Origin: Phymatolithon calcareum
Lineage: Eukaryota > Rhodophyta > Florideophyceae > Hapalidiales
Length of the DNA stretch: 64,000 nt
Assembly (NCBI GenBank): GCA_977006965.1
Contig: OZ345371.1
Location: forward strand, 868,001 to 932,000
Direction of reading: 5' to 3'
The notes under the pieces are model-generated. The model worked only from the letters and a program-made list of their open reading frames with translations, was not told the DNA's origin and did no database searches. Positions 11,651-22,543 of the stretch are shown here, piece by piece. Every line of letters begins with the position of its first letter. The first letter of the stretch is position 1. The position numbers and the translations under genes were made by a program.

Positions 11651-11895
11651 GGAAAATCCGGGCCATGTACGAAATTTGTCCGCAATTTCTCCAGTGATCA
11701 GGCCATCACTCTGACCACAACGCGCCCCGAGAGTGTCATGTGCGATGACCACTGGCCTGGAGATCAAACGAGCTCGAAAAGGCACCGTACCTTGCTCAGG
11801 TTCGCGAGGCAGGTGTCCGGGGAGCTCATGCAAAAACGAGGTCGACTCGACTCGCAAACCCTGCTGACAGCGACCACTGTGTCGCGATCGTCGGT
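11651..11895 (+). repeat. Third partial copy of the internal repeat
   Basis: Strongly similar to 13066-13283 in direct orientation (shared words include CTCATGCAAAA, GCGACCACTGTGTCGCGATC and GGTCATCACTCTGAC-like blocks). It covers the segment downstream of the coding-like part of the copy at 12670-13290. A direct duplication about 1.4 kb apart inside the same transposon. Confidence 0.75.
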
Positions 11896-12669
11896 AACAC
11901 CCTACACTGATGTTCGCAAGGTTTCGCTATGGTTGAATGTAAGAGTACTTGGATCGCGGCGTCCGCTGCCGCACCATCAATTGAACACGTTGGTCGGTTC
12001 ACTGTGTCGTTTCGACGACAGTTCGCCAACGTTTATTGTGTCATTTGTCGCCCTTGGGGAATTATTATGAAAGGGAAGTTTTTTTTTCTAACGCCGAATC
12101 GCGAGCTGAAGTTACTCAATTCGTACAAAAAAATTCCCAACACGTACTCTAATGCCGAATATCATTTATTTCGATGCAGCCTGCCAAGTATCGAAGTCGA
12201 TATATTCGAAACGAGGAAAGCTCGCTCCTCTTCAGAACTTATTCGACACGTCTCTGTGGTTTGTCCCGCCCATACACTAGAAATCACACAAACCGTCAAA
12301 CAAATTTTTCCAGGATAACTGTAAGGCGATTAATTTCAAAGAATGCCTCACTTCGACAGGAGCGCACCGATTTAACGGCACCGTCTGTGAAGAACTATTC
12401 GCTTATCTGGGAAAACGAGTTGCAATAGTACGTACTATGAGAAAGTCACATGCACAAGTCTATTAAAAAATAGTGCATGAAGAGCATAATTTAATGCTGA
12501 TTGCGAATCGAATTGGTACAGCGTTTTCAGCTTTTGATTCTACTGGAAATCGAAAGAAACCGCAGAAGTCAAAGCCAGGCAATCTTAGATCTACTCGTTT
12601 CTAACAAAGATAAAGCTTGTTGGTTCTAGATCTACTTTTTTGGAAAAATTGTACGAAGAGGGGGCATTA

Positions 12670-13290
12670 GGCGACATTAAACAACTGAAACAACTGTGAG
12701 GCGGTCCTGACCAAGGAACTGGTGAAGATGAACCACCAGTGCTGTTGAGGCCAAATGGGTACACCCAGCGATGAAGACAGAAAATTATATCAAGGATCAA
12801 TCCTGCACAGTAACTGCGAGGACAAGGAAGCTCGCGTGAGAGAACCAGCAGCTGCTCCGCTGTGTGAGCAACCACACTCATTCCTGCACCGTGCCCAAGT
12901 GAGAAGTGCGGCAGGTACTGCTCGATCCTACGATATTGAGACTTCCTTACAGCTGGACACGGCATGATCAAGAGATACTGTCCGCTCAGAGGCACACAAA
13001 TCGGCAGAAGAGAGCTTGCTCAAACAAACCTACGCGCCCCGTCAGACGGGATGGATCAAAAAACCGGGCTGTGTACGAATTTTGTCTGCAATTTCTCAAA
13101 AAATCAGGTCATCACTCTGACAACAACGCTTCCTGAGGGTGTCTCTTGCTTTGGAACAGGCATGGAGATCAAGCGAGATCGATATGGCACTGTACTGAGG
13201 CAGGCGTCAGGGAAGCTCATGCAAAATCGAGATTGACTCGACTGGTCAACTGTGCTGACCGCGACCACTGTGTCGCGATCTCCGCGAGGC
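12670..13290 (+). pseudogene. Truncated second copy of the transposon-borne gene
   Basis: The translation of 12755-13024 parallels residues of the minus-strand gene: PSDEDRKLYQGSIL here against PSDDDRKLHQGSIL there, then PHSFLHRAQVRSA against SHSFLRRAQVKSA, and TVRSEAHKSAEESLL in both. Similarity starts near 12690 and stops near residue ESLL plus about ten codons. A stop interrupts the frame at 12965. Because this copy is in opposite orientation and close to the other end, the transposon has a roughly mirror-image layout. Confidence 0.8.
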
Positions 13291-13439
13291 AAGCGTAAGA
13301 AGAGAGACTACAAAATAGAGATCGACTAGACAGGAAATCCTTGCCTGCAGTGAATACTGTAACACTCTCGGTCGGAACAGCAGATTGTCAAGGTAGAATT
13401 AGCCATTGTTTTCCCGTTGGTGCCGTGAATTGAAAAAGT

Positions 13440-13537
13440 TAAGATCCAGGAATGTCCATATATTCCATGAAAATAGGAAAATGCTATCATAGTCCATGGA
13501 ATATCCCGGGCAGTCCTGGAATCCAGGCACTCCATGG
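13440..13537. repeat. Right subterminal degenerate array
   Basis: Overlapping short palindromes built from CCATGGA, CTGGATTCCAG and TATTCCATG words, the counterpart of 8148-8225. Open reading frames crossing it are compositional accidents. Confidence 0.5.
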
Positions 13538-13569
13538 AATCCATGGACGTCCCGTAGAAATCTGACTTG
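13538..13569. repeat. Right terminal inverted repeat
   Basis: Reverse complement of 8116-8147, 32 of 32 bases. Confidence 0.85.
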
Positions 13570-13576
13570 TACTACG

Positions 13577-13584
13577 GTCAATTA
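13577..13584. repeat. Right 8-bp target-site duplication (GTCAATTA)
   Basis: Matches 8105-8112 exactly and directly abuts the LINE coding sequence that resumes with TGGTGACGCTG. Confidence 0.85.
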
Positions 13585-16521
13585 TGGTGACGCTGTAGAG
13601 TAGTATGGAGTCTAATGCCTTTTCCGTTCTTATCATTTCTCCGGAGTCCAGTTCATAATTTATTAGGTTCATACGTATGGTCTCCATGTGAGGCTCTGCT
13701 GCCGTTCCGAATGTATTCGTTATTAGCGTCGTGCTCACTTGAGGGAACCTTCCGCTTGCGTATTTTATGGCCAGCTGTCTATGTCTCACCTTGGAAAAAA
13801 CCTGAGGATGGCCCGGATCTCATCCGGTTCGTCGTACGGTATTTTCTTCTTGCTTCGAGCCTCGTGCTTTCTTTTGCGAAAAGTATTCGTCCGAGCTGGC
13901 CTGGAGATTTCCCTTTCTGCATATGGGTCGCGACCTGTTCTTGTTGCAGCATCGCGGCAATCTCGCGACTTGCCTACTTTACGTCTTCGAAGTTTCTCTC
14001 TTCCCTTGGCTCGCATAAGATAGTCGACTTCCTTGCCTTTCCTCGTAGCAGCATCCTCAGCGCTAATATTTCTCTCCTGTGTTCTGGTGGTTGGATCCTG
14101 CACATAAGCCGGAGCCGCTCGATCCTTCCACTTGCCTTACCACCCAATACTTGGAAGAATAAGGTTTTTCCTACTTCTTTGATAGCTTCCTGCACTTCTT
14201 TCCACAGCTTGAGATGGATAGCGTATTCTCACTTTGGTTGGATCAACAACTTGTAGATTCGTATGGATTTCAGGATGTTTATCCCCCGAATAGACACCCT
14301 AAGTGGTTTCAGTTGGTGTACCGCTGCTTTGGCGTTTTTTATACGCCTGATTGTGATTGTGACAGTAATTCCGGTTGGTCCTAGATATATCTCGAGGTAT
14401 GAAACTTCAGGTACCTGCGAAAGGGTCTGGTGCGCTTGACGGAATGTGTGGTTCTTTGTCTCGATCGACTCCAGCACTTCGCTCTTACCTTTTTTAGTGT
14501 TCCACGTCATTCCTCTCTCTTCGGCCCATTTCGTTGAAATATCGAGCAGGTGCTACAGCTGACGGGGTTTTCGCCAGCAGGATCACATCGTCTGCAGATA
14601 GAACTTCAGATACGTCTGCTACCTCGCTCGGAACAGCGCTTATGCGATCTGAGGACTCGTCCATAAATATGTTATACAGACTTGGCTGAGCGATGACACT
14701 TGGGGGACGCCTCTGTCCACTATGAACCAGTTCTTGTTGCTGTCTCCTGCCGTGAGGATCCAGAAGAGTAATAGGAATGCTTCACACATGTCGCTGATGG
14801 CCTTAGGTAAGACCAGTCTCATCCGTTCCTGGAGAGGTTTCCTAGGTACAGTGTCATATGCGGCTTTGAGGTCGAGGACTGCGATGCACCTATTCCCTTT
14901 CCGCTGATGGTCCGTTGCTCGAAGTATGGCTGTTTCCGTACTCTTGCCTTTCTGGAATCCGAGTTGATACTCTTGGTTTGAGTATTGCCTTCTAAGTAGG
15001 GTATTGAGAGCTGATTCTACAGCTTTCCTTGTCCCACTCAAGAGGGATATTGGCCTGTAGTATCCAGGATCTTCCGTATTCCCTTTCTTATGGATTGCTA
15101 CGAGCACCGACCTTCGCCAAAAGAATAGAATGTCACCGGCTCTGCCACAAGCTGACCACAATTCGAATATGATCTCTGAGTTGAGGTCCACGTTTGTCTT
15201 GAGCATCTCTGCTTTCACCTCATCGAGATCTGCCGTTTTCTTTACAGGTGCGTTTGGTAGGGCTTCCCCGATCTCTTCCTTCGTCTCCTGCGCGCACGCG
15301 AAAAAAGCTATTTCTTGCATCCAATTGTTCTTGTCAGAGCAAGTCGTGGAGACGTGAGCCGTGAAGAGCATGTGGTCCAGTAGTTTACCCGACGCCTTGT
15401 TACGCGCTATCCTCCGCGACCTCATTCGTTTCATTTTAGAACATTGTGAGATTGCGGTTCCCGATGCTTTTTGTTCAATTTTGGAGATGAACTCTTGATA
15501 TAACAGCAGTTTCCACTTTTCACAAGCCTTCTAGTTCGTCTCTTGCATTTCTTATATTTTTCGCACCTCTCGGGCTCATGTGTCCATAGGGCTTTCTTGT
15601 ACAACTTTTTCCTCTTCGCTGTTAGGTGATCCAAGTTTGAGGTCGAAAAGGACTTGAACTTGGGAGGCCTTTTGTAATCATCTCTCCACGGTTCTGTCCA
15701 TATATCGGCGATGTCGTTATATATCTTGTTTAGTCCTCTTGTGTCTTTGCAGCTCTTTAACTTCGCCAGCTTTTCCGGGAGCTTATTCCGGTACTCTTCT
15801 TCGACTGTTTTCTGGAACTCAGCATTTTTCCAGTTCTTCACCGAGACCATCCTTCGGTGTGGAGAAGCAAGTATTTCCTCTGAGATTCGAATACACGTTA
15901 TGACTGGTTTATGTTGCGTGCTACCAGTCCAGACACCTTCCGGGTATCGAATAGTTGATTTTCTCATACCGTTGGTTACGAAGTAGTCAATATTGCTCGA
16001 GTACTCTTTCTTTGGAACGTAGGTCTTTCTCCTTGCAGATGCTCCAGTTTTTCCTGTCCGACTAACGCACGAGCTGGTTACTTCTTCTAGTAGATAACAT
16101 GTCCCACCGAACGTCCCTAGTATTCCAATCACCAGGAAGGATTTCCTTACCCCTTGCGTGTGTGCTTATCATGCTTAGGCATTTCTCAGTTTCTTCTTTG
16201 GTAGATTTCGGAGTCAGGAAGAAGAAACGACACTTGAATTTCTAGATCTGTGCTCTGCGTGCTTGAATATGAGTTTTACGCCACAAGATTTTCGAAAGAA
16301 GAGAGACACTCCTCCTGAGTTTCGACCTCTTGGTAGAGGCGGACTGGGGTAATTGATGGCATAGTAGTCGGCTCGAATTTTCCTTCTGGATGAAGATGGG
16401 TTTCTGTAATCCCAATAATGTCGACGTGGCGGTTCCGGACCAGTTTCTCGAGGTATTTCGGTGCTTCAGGAGATCCACCGACGTTCAGTCTAGCTATGCG
16501 CCACTTTTTGTTGAACATCAT
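13577..16521 (-). pseudogene. LINE A' ORF2: endonuclease and reverse transcriptase, decayed
   Basis: The N-terminus (from 16521) carries an AP-type endonuclease start (IARLNVGG, then IIGITETHLHPEGK). The endonuclease end is seen at about 16000 (NIDYFVTNG, then TGSTQHKPV in the position of the SDH box). A basic linker follows. The reverse transcriptase has YYRPISLLS, GFQKGKSTETAILRAT, VLDLKAAYDTVPR and DRGVPQVS; the FADD box survives as LSADDVILLAKTPSA near 14590. After that come KGKSEVLES, VSYLEIYLGP, and the C-terminal RQLAIKYASGRFPQVS block. Multiple frameshifts and stops divide it. The middle of the endonuclease is deleted. It would have carried out target-primed reverse transcription in the nucleus. 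Confidence 0.85.
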
Positions 16522-16549
16522 TGGTTTAGTCCTTCTTTTTCTCTGATCC

Positions 16550-18199
16550 TTACGGAATATCGGTGGAGATCTCTGTGTCTTTCCCTACGGGTGTGAAATG
16601 CTTTGCCGGTGTGGGATGCGCCGAATTTATGTTTCCTTCCTGTAGATTCTCTTCTATCTGGAGCAGTTGCCTAAAACCAAGAGCAACCATCTGCATGCGC
16701 GGGAATTGCTTCGAATGGGCAGGGATTCTTTGGTCTCTGTCCATCCCCGTTATCTTCCTGTCCGCCGTTGTTGCAAGGGTTCTGTACCAGTCCTTTTCTT
16801 GAATGATGTTTGCCGCTTTTCCGCAGTGGAGACCTCTGCTCCTCAGTTTAGCAAGGTTTCTCGTCTGTCCCTCGCTTAAGTTACCTACGCGCTTGTTTCC
16901 TGGGGCATTATCGAAAACACTGACGTCCGGCATCAACAGAAGGTTTTCCGATCTCACTACTTGTACATCTTTCTTCAGGGCTCGGATCTCCATGACAGAG
17001 TTTCCAATGAATGAAATATGCAGCACATTATGTTTCGAGAGTATCTCTCTGATGGATTCTTCTATCTCGCTTCTTTCTGCTCTAGGAAGATTGTTGATGT
17101 ACAGAGAGGAAATTTGGGGGCCCTGTCCTTTTGGTCTCATGAAAGCTCCCATGCGCTCTCCGAAACGGGTCACCTTTTCTTATTCCTCTTTTAGAAGGGC
17201 GTCCTCTGACGTGTTTTGCTTTAAAACGTGCAGATATGACTTCCTGTTTGGCTCCTGTTCTAGTTCGTGGTAGGATTTTCGGCAGGACTAGCTGGAAGGC
17301 CTGAAGCATTGTCCCGTGCTTGGTTTTCCTCTCCCCACTCCATTTCTAGTGAAGCCGGGTTGTCTTCATCTTCCGCAAGAGCGCCTCGCGGGTGTTCGAG
17401 CTCCCTATTATTAGCTCGGAGTATCGCGTTCTCCTCAGCTAAGGTCCATTCCCGTGCTTACAGGACAGTGACACGGTTTACTGTCAATGTGATCTAGATT
17501 CCATCTCTTTCAGTCTTTTTGACACTTCAGAGATAGCGTTATCCATATCCTCTGGTCCTGTTTTGGTTCCCTGGCAGCTTCGCAGAGAACACTCGATTAT
17601 GTTAACGAGTTGTGAGACTTCATTCCTCTTTTTCATGAGCTCGCACTTTGTGCACATCAGTTTCAGTGGGGCCCTGGCTGTTCCTTTAGTTATCTTCATC
17701 CTGCCTTTGTGCTGCAGTCCGGGCACGTTGCTAAGTGGCGAACTTTCACGAACTTCTTCCGGGTCGTGTTCTGGCGGACGGTTTTCGAAATCAAATGCTC
17801 CTCGGCATTTTATAATTCCTTCTCCGCTTGCCGGGTCGACGCACCATTTCCGACGTTCTCCTCGTCGTCAGCCAGCGTCTCTCCTTGATCTTCCCCAAAG
17901 GGCCAATCAGTTCGAGAACTATTTCTCATAAATTCGCTATTTTTTGCAATATTTTGCACCCCCGCCGTATTCGGGCGCGATGCATACCCAGTCGATCTGC
18001 GACTGCGGTTGACGATCCAGGGACCTTCATCGTTCGTCTCCTTGATTTTTCCACCTGTGGCGCGATTCATTGTCGCGGCCTCCACTATCGGAGGTGTGGG
18101 GCCCCCTCGACGGGCTACTTCCGCCCAGGTGCGCTCGTTCGCTTTTACAGTAGTACCCACTTGAAACTGGACCCGAACTGTCCTAACCTTTTTTCCCAT
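16550..18199 (-). pseudogene. LINE A' ORF1, decayed
   Basis: Three consecutive frame pieces: 18199-17810 (MGKKVRTVRV, with TWAEVARRG), 17726-17484 (contains CTKCELMKKR, Lys/Glu-rich) and 17173-16550 (REILSKHNVLHISFIGNSV, then EKDWYRTLATTADRK). The order and position upstream of ORF2 identify the nucleic-acid-binding ORF1 protein of a LINE. The C-terminal portion is repeated in the other A' copy near 42437-42650. No zinc-knuckle array is evident; binding may rely on basic patches. Broken by frameshifts, not functional. Confidence 0.65.
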
Positions 18200-18669
18200 T
18201 TACAAAGCGATTGCGTTCGGCTATCGAATCTGCGGAAGGATTATTTTTCAAGAATGTTTTCGGAAAGAATGCAGAGCACCGACGCGGCCGGATTCGAGTC
18301 CAGTGTCGACTAGAACCTCCAGAGATGAGAAGAATACATCAACGGGAAAGGTTCTCCCTGCGCGTACTACGGCTTAAGAAGCACTTCGAAGAGACAGAAG
18401 AATATTGTGGTAGAGAGGATGAAATAGTGGAAGCAACACAGGGCGTGGAGTGTCTCAAGGAATTCGATGACTTGAGAAAGCATTGCAAAAAGCGTAACAG
18501 GGAGCAGTATGGAAGAAGAGTCAAAAAAGAGCCGAAAAAGAGAAATTGTGAGAGCGATGTAGGTTTCGAGACTGCCTGGTTTGACAGATTTTTGAAAGAC
18601 CTGCGGTTCTATTCGAAACATAAAACCGAAATTTTGGCGACTTCGCTTTCACGGCGTCCAACGGTCTAG
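18196..18669 (+). pseudogene. LINE family B ORF2 C-terminal fragment
   Basis: Encodes a highly charged Arg/Glu-rich segment (MRRIHQRERFSLRV, EETEEYCGREDEIVEA) that parallels 21832-22128 (MRRRHQKERFSASHV, DEADEYSGRDKDIKEA). Its left end is cut by the A' LINE at about 18196; similarity to family B stops near 18600 and appears to resume at 20046, so an insertion may separate the two. Confidence 0.7.
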
Positions 18670-19145
18670 CTCCTCAGAGAAGGCGAGCAGTGTCGCGCTT
18701 CTCCTTACTCGGACACCGTGCTGTAACTCTTAGGAACCTCCTGCCGGAAAGGCGCCGCTTGCCGGAGAACCAGATTGCCGTAGTTTCAGCCGTGCGATAT
18801 CTTGTCTACTACTACAAAAGACTATGAAGGGTGGGTTGGTGGTCAAAAGAAACGCGGGCTGCAAACTCGAAAAGCACACCTGTGAAGGACAGCCGGTGTA
18901 TCAAAGAGCTCCTTAAGCTGTTCGCTGCCTGCGCGCGGTTCATGTCTCGGTTCAGGCACGTTCCAAAGTTCGTGCCTCGTTGTGAACGCGTTTGCAAGCT
19001 TGTAATGCGTGTGCTAGAGATCAAGGTTTCTTCGGCGTCCTGGTTCATATAGGGATCTCGATTGGCCAGGCCCGGGCTCTGAAGCATTTGCTGTCGACTG
19101 TGCGCTCCGGTGAGACTCTCGCGCAAGATTTAAACTCTACGCTGC
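18670..19145. other. Unassigned GC-rich stretch
   Basis: No recognised coding sequence. It lies between two halves of a family B LINE and may belong to an inserted element with the hairpin at 19953-20018. Confidence 0.35.
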
Positions 19146-19545
19146 GTGGCGCCGCGTTTCCAACGGCCGCCGGGTGTGCGCGACTGTGAATGTGACGTAC
19201 AGAGTCTCGGCCTGTCCCAGAGCGGCGCCGCCTGGCGCAAAACGATAAGAGAGAAAGGCCAAAAACGAAAGATCCTCATGGACGCCACAGAGCTCGCGAA
19301 CCCGGTTATGCTACTGAAATCTCGAAAATATCGACAACTGGGCGTGATATGGTTCTTCAGACGCTTTCCCCCACGCGCACCTATGTCCTACGTAGACACC
19401 TTTGGGGAGCTAGCGGAGAAGAGCCTGGACACGCTGCAACAAAACATCACGAGAACAAGACTAACGGCGACAGCCGAGGAGGAAACGACACAGGCAATGA
19501 CCAAATTATTGGACTTAGAGATTATAATGAGATGATTGCATGAGG
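19146..19545 (+). pseudogene. Divergent LINE ORF2 C-terminus
   Basis: The second half of this frame has the layout of the family A C-terminus: ATELANPVMLLKSRKYRQLG, then RRFPPRAPMSYVDTFG, then SLDTLQQNITRTRL and a Glu-rich helix ending MTKLLDLE. Similarity to 51699-52000 is clear in pattern but low in identity, so it is a different, older family. Upstream codons are GC-rich and do not match. Confidence 0.55.
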
Positions 19546-19952
19546 AAACTTTAACCGAAAGTGAGAATAGCATACGGGAAGCTGCTGTATTGTCGGAAGT
19601 ACTGGCGTTGAGGGCTTCTAAAATAAAAAAACTTACAATTTCCCCGCCCCCCACCCAGTAAGTGAGTCGCATGGGAAGCGTCATGAAGACGTCCTTGGCC
19701 CGGTCATTACAAGCCTAACGGTTCTTCCAGGAGGCCACCGGTTGTGGCGCCCAGGCGCTGTCGGGCGACTTAGGTTGGCCCGGGAGCGTCTTAGCGCGTG
19801 TAAGCTTCTCGAATGCCACAGGTGGCTGCTCGTGATGGTGCCGAACGAATTGGCTCGGCACGCGAATCCTTCATGCGGCGCCGCTCCTCGATTGCCACTG
19901 GTCCAGCTTCAAGAAAGTCTTTGGTGATGCCGATCAACGCCCGTCTGTCATC
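19546..19952. other. Unassigned GC-rich stretch
   Basis: No gene recognised. Short frames are compositional. Confidence 0.35.
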
Positions 19953-20018
19953 GCGCGTGGGCGCTTTCCGGCTGCCGCCGGATGTGTCCCCGGTGGCAGC
20001 CGGAAAGCGACCACGCGC
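19953..20018. repeat. GC-rich inverted repeat with 29-bp arms
   Basis: Left arm 19953-19981 and right arm 19990-20018 (core CGCTTTCCGGCTGCC) are complementary at 27 of 29 positions around an 8-base loop. A related, more diverged word occurs at about 19145-19180 (GCGTGGCGCCGCGTTTCC). It could be a terminal repeat of an unrecognised element or a structured RNA; the flanking sequence does not decide. Confidence 0.6.
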
Positions 20019-20045
20019 AATCGCGCAGGAAGAAAATGAAAATCG

Positions 20046-20350
20046 GTGACTATTCTCTTTGAATCAATCAAAATACCAGGGATAATCTGCTTAAGGGAGA
20101 GGACGAGACGATTGAGATGCCTGAGGATGATTTTAAATATAGCGCCATTGTGGAGAAAATCGCTACTGGATGCCACAGCAATACTTGAGCTGGATATGCT
20201 CCAACGCATTTTATCATCAGCGCAGGAATGCTCTGATGTAGAAGATGAGTGCAAACAACTCACACGTGCATTTGTTACTAGAGAAATTCGAATTAAGGAG
20301 GCCATGAGCGACCAGACTTCGCTACATTAGAAAACGGTTCGGAAAGTGAG
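20046..20350 (+). pseudogene. LINE family B extreme C-terminus and 3' region
   Basis: Parallels 22150-22430 in the longer family B copy: TRRLRCLRMILNIAPLWRK here against TRLRCLRLIFKRAPLWRK there. One frame is open from 20046 to 20330. It probably continues the fragment at 18196-18669 after an intervening insertion. Confidence 0.65.
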
Positions 20351-20365
20351 CCGTGTTACTCCTAA

Positions 20366-22460
20366 GTGAGGCGTTCAGAGCTTTTGAAGCCGTACATTAC
20401 TAAGGCATTCGACCGAGCACCAAAAGGGAAGGCGGTCGGCCCTGAGGGATTGGCAGTTGAAATGATTCATGCGAATAAGGAAGTCGGATTGATTATATTG
20501 CTAGCCTTATGGGAGACATTTGGGAGGATCAAATGTCATCCGCGAGCGTGGCGTCAAGCTAATCTTATCCTTCTGTACAAAAAGGCCCAGTCCATTCTGC
20601 AGCGAACTACCGATCCATATCGCTATTAAGTCAAGCCAGGAAAATAATCGATTCCGCACTTGACTCATACATAAGGGAACACTACCGCTTTAACAGTGCC
20701 CAGCTAGGGTTCCGAAAAGACAAGAGAAAATATATTGCGATACTTCGTGCCACATGTGCCATGAAAGATACTGTAGACATTCTTTTGCCACGGTTCTTGA
20801 CCTCTCTCAGCATATGACAGGGTTCAGCGAGACATAGTCATGAAAAAATTCGAGCAGAAGCTACACGACGAAATAAATATTGTAGAGGCGGCTAAGCCGT
20901 TCCTTCACCAAAACAAGTCCTGCTTACAGCAGGGAGTCCTGCGACGGGATCAAGGCCTTTCGGATGGGAATCCAATCGCCCTTAACAGCACTCACCGCCA
21001 AGCATACGTGTAGACAATATAATAGACATAGACTAGTTTGTACTTTAATCGAAATCACGACTAAAGCGAAGAGCTAAGAGACCTCGGAGGAAGAGCTCTT
21101 CAACCCTTTCCATTTCTTTTCTCACTCTATTGTCATCTTGACCTTTCGCGACACGTCTGGTTGTTACACAAGCAATGTGAAATATCTTCTGAAACCGTCG
21201 TTGGTTACGTCAGCAGGTGATGATACAAGAACATTGTGCAATATCGATCGAGGAGTACCTCAAGAGTCCCCACTGAGCCCGGGCCGGGACAATATCTTCA
21301 TGGACACATTCGCCGAAGCTGTCTCCAAGGTCCCTAGCAACGTGTCTGATAATCCAGCGCAACTGTTCGCTGATGATGTCCAGCTGAAATCAATGGATTT
21401 AGAAGGAATGCAGCAGCAGCTTGATATAGCGACGACCTGGACGAAGGAGAATTGTATGATCTGGAGCACAAGGCCAGGAAAGAGCGAGATCCGTAAACAC
21501 AAGGGACTTGCGAAACAAACGTTCTGCATTGCGGGTCGAGTTCATCATCAAGCATGGATGCTCTCGTATCTCGGGATAAGCATGAACCAAAAAGGGTAAC
21601 AGACGACATGGCGTTATCAAGAGTATGAATTGCAATGCATACACAAACTGCGGGATATTGGAGTCAATGTTCGAGGCCGTTACCCTGCGACAAGTCGCTT
21701 ATTTTGCCAAAGTGGGAGTATGCACTCCACGTAACGCCACTGAAAATGCGATTGCAATCAGAAACCGAATCTGCAGAAGGTTTTTTTTCTAGAATGTTTT
21801 TGGGTCATATGCCCAGCAAGGCCATGGTAGAATGCGACTTCTGTGCCGACTAGGACCACCATCCATGAGGAGAAGACACCAAAAAGAAAGGTTTTCTGCG
21901 AGTCATGTGAGACAAAAGAAGCGCTTCGATGAGGCAGATGAGTATTCGGGGAGAGATAAAGACATTAAGGAGGCAAACAAGGACATAGAGTGCCCCAGGA
22001 AATATGAAGATCTGCAGCAAGCTCTCGCTAAAGCGGAGGAGGGCTCAATCTCAAAGAGAGGGCGACGAAAAGAAATAACTGAGTTATGGGAATATGGAAT
22101 AGGGAAGAACGATCGAGATACCAACTGATTCGAACAATCTACCGGTGGTTCTCTGCGTAAGAGAAACGTCTACACGGTTGCGATGTCTACGGCTGATATT
22201 CAAAAGAGCACCTCTTTGGAGAAAAGCAGTACTAGGTGCATAATTTGGTGTCACAGACGTGATTGAGCTTTGTCGTGCTCGAACGCATTCTATCTTCATC
22301 CAGGATAAGTACTGAAATTGAATGTGAATATAGGCGACTCACTAGAGCATTTGTTTGGAGAGAAATTGGAATAAGGGATATACTGAATAGTCACACTTCG
22401 ATAGCTTAGACAATCGTGCGAAATCGGCCCTGTTATTCTTGAAGAGTGGCCTTGGGAGCT
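20366..22460 (+). pseudogene. LINE family B, reverse transcriptase to 3' end
   Basis: The reverse transcriptase begins near 20366 (KAFDRAPKGKAVGPEGLAVE), continues with ANYRSISLLSQARKIIDSAL and QLGFRKDK, then after a damaged stretch (about 20780-21140) with GVPQESPLSP, IFMDTFAEAVSK and the active-site AQLFADDVQLKS near 21375, then KSEIRKHKGLAKQT. The C-terminal charged domain is at 21832-22128. The 3' end near 22460 carries GGGAGCTTTTAAAATAAAT, similar to other LINE tails here. Stops and frameshifts are frequent. The endonuclease is absent, so the copy is 5'-truncated. Confidence 0.8.
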
Positions 22461-22543
22461 TTTAAAATAAATCAGCACATATCCCCGATGTGATCTTTTA
22501 AATAAATCATTACATATCCCCTGCATATGCATATGAAAGAGGA

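Larger units (their letters stand above)
8113..13576. mobile_element. 5,464-bp DNA transposon of unassigned superfamily
   Basis: The element is delimited by an exact 8-bp duplication inside a LINE, with long inverted repeats just inside (8116-8147 and 13538-13569, 32 of 32 bases matching) and a few non-matching bases at the extreme tips (GAG at left, CGTAGTA read inward from the right). Subterminal arrays of CATGGA/GGACGTCC-like words follow on both sides. Inside lie a broken minus-strand gene (8640-10245), a truncated plus-strand relative of it (12670-13290) and a third partial copy (11651-11895). An 8-bp duplication is known for the hAT, P and Merlin superfamilies, but I see no matching transposase motif. 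It may be non-autonomous, too decayed to recognise, or of an unfamiliar type. Confidence 0.85.
7973..18205 (-). mobile_element. LINE subfamily A' copy, split by a 5.5-kb DNA transposon
   Basis: This is one LINE copy reading right to left: ORF1 (18199-16550), ORF2 (16521-13577) and a 3' tail (8112-7973). The tail is separated from the body by the transposon at 8113-13576. Joining the flanks across one copy of GTCAATTA gives a sequence collinear with the uninterrupted A' copy around 38813-38820, which proves the two parts were once contiguous. The 3' end is a small hairpin (CAACT-AAAC-AGTTG) followed by GCAA and an A-run. The 5' end abuts family B sequence at about 18196. All frames are broken by stops and frameshifts. 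Confidence 0.85.

Noticed and set aside
8113-13576. Assigning the 5.5-kb transposon to hAT because of its 8-bp duplication
   Set aside because: The termini do not start with the usual CA(G) and none of the internal frames has the hAT RW or dimerisation motifs seen at 46703-47420.
13615-14256. 213-codon plus-strand frame
   Set aside because: Antisense to decayed LINE A' ORF2; composition is hydrophobic as expected for the complement of charged codons.
17810-18313. 161-codon plus-strand frame across 17828-18313
   Set aside because: Antisense to LINE ORF1 and crossing into another element; no family resemblance.
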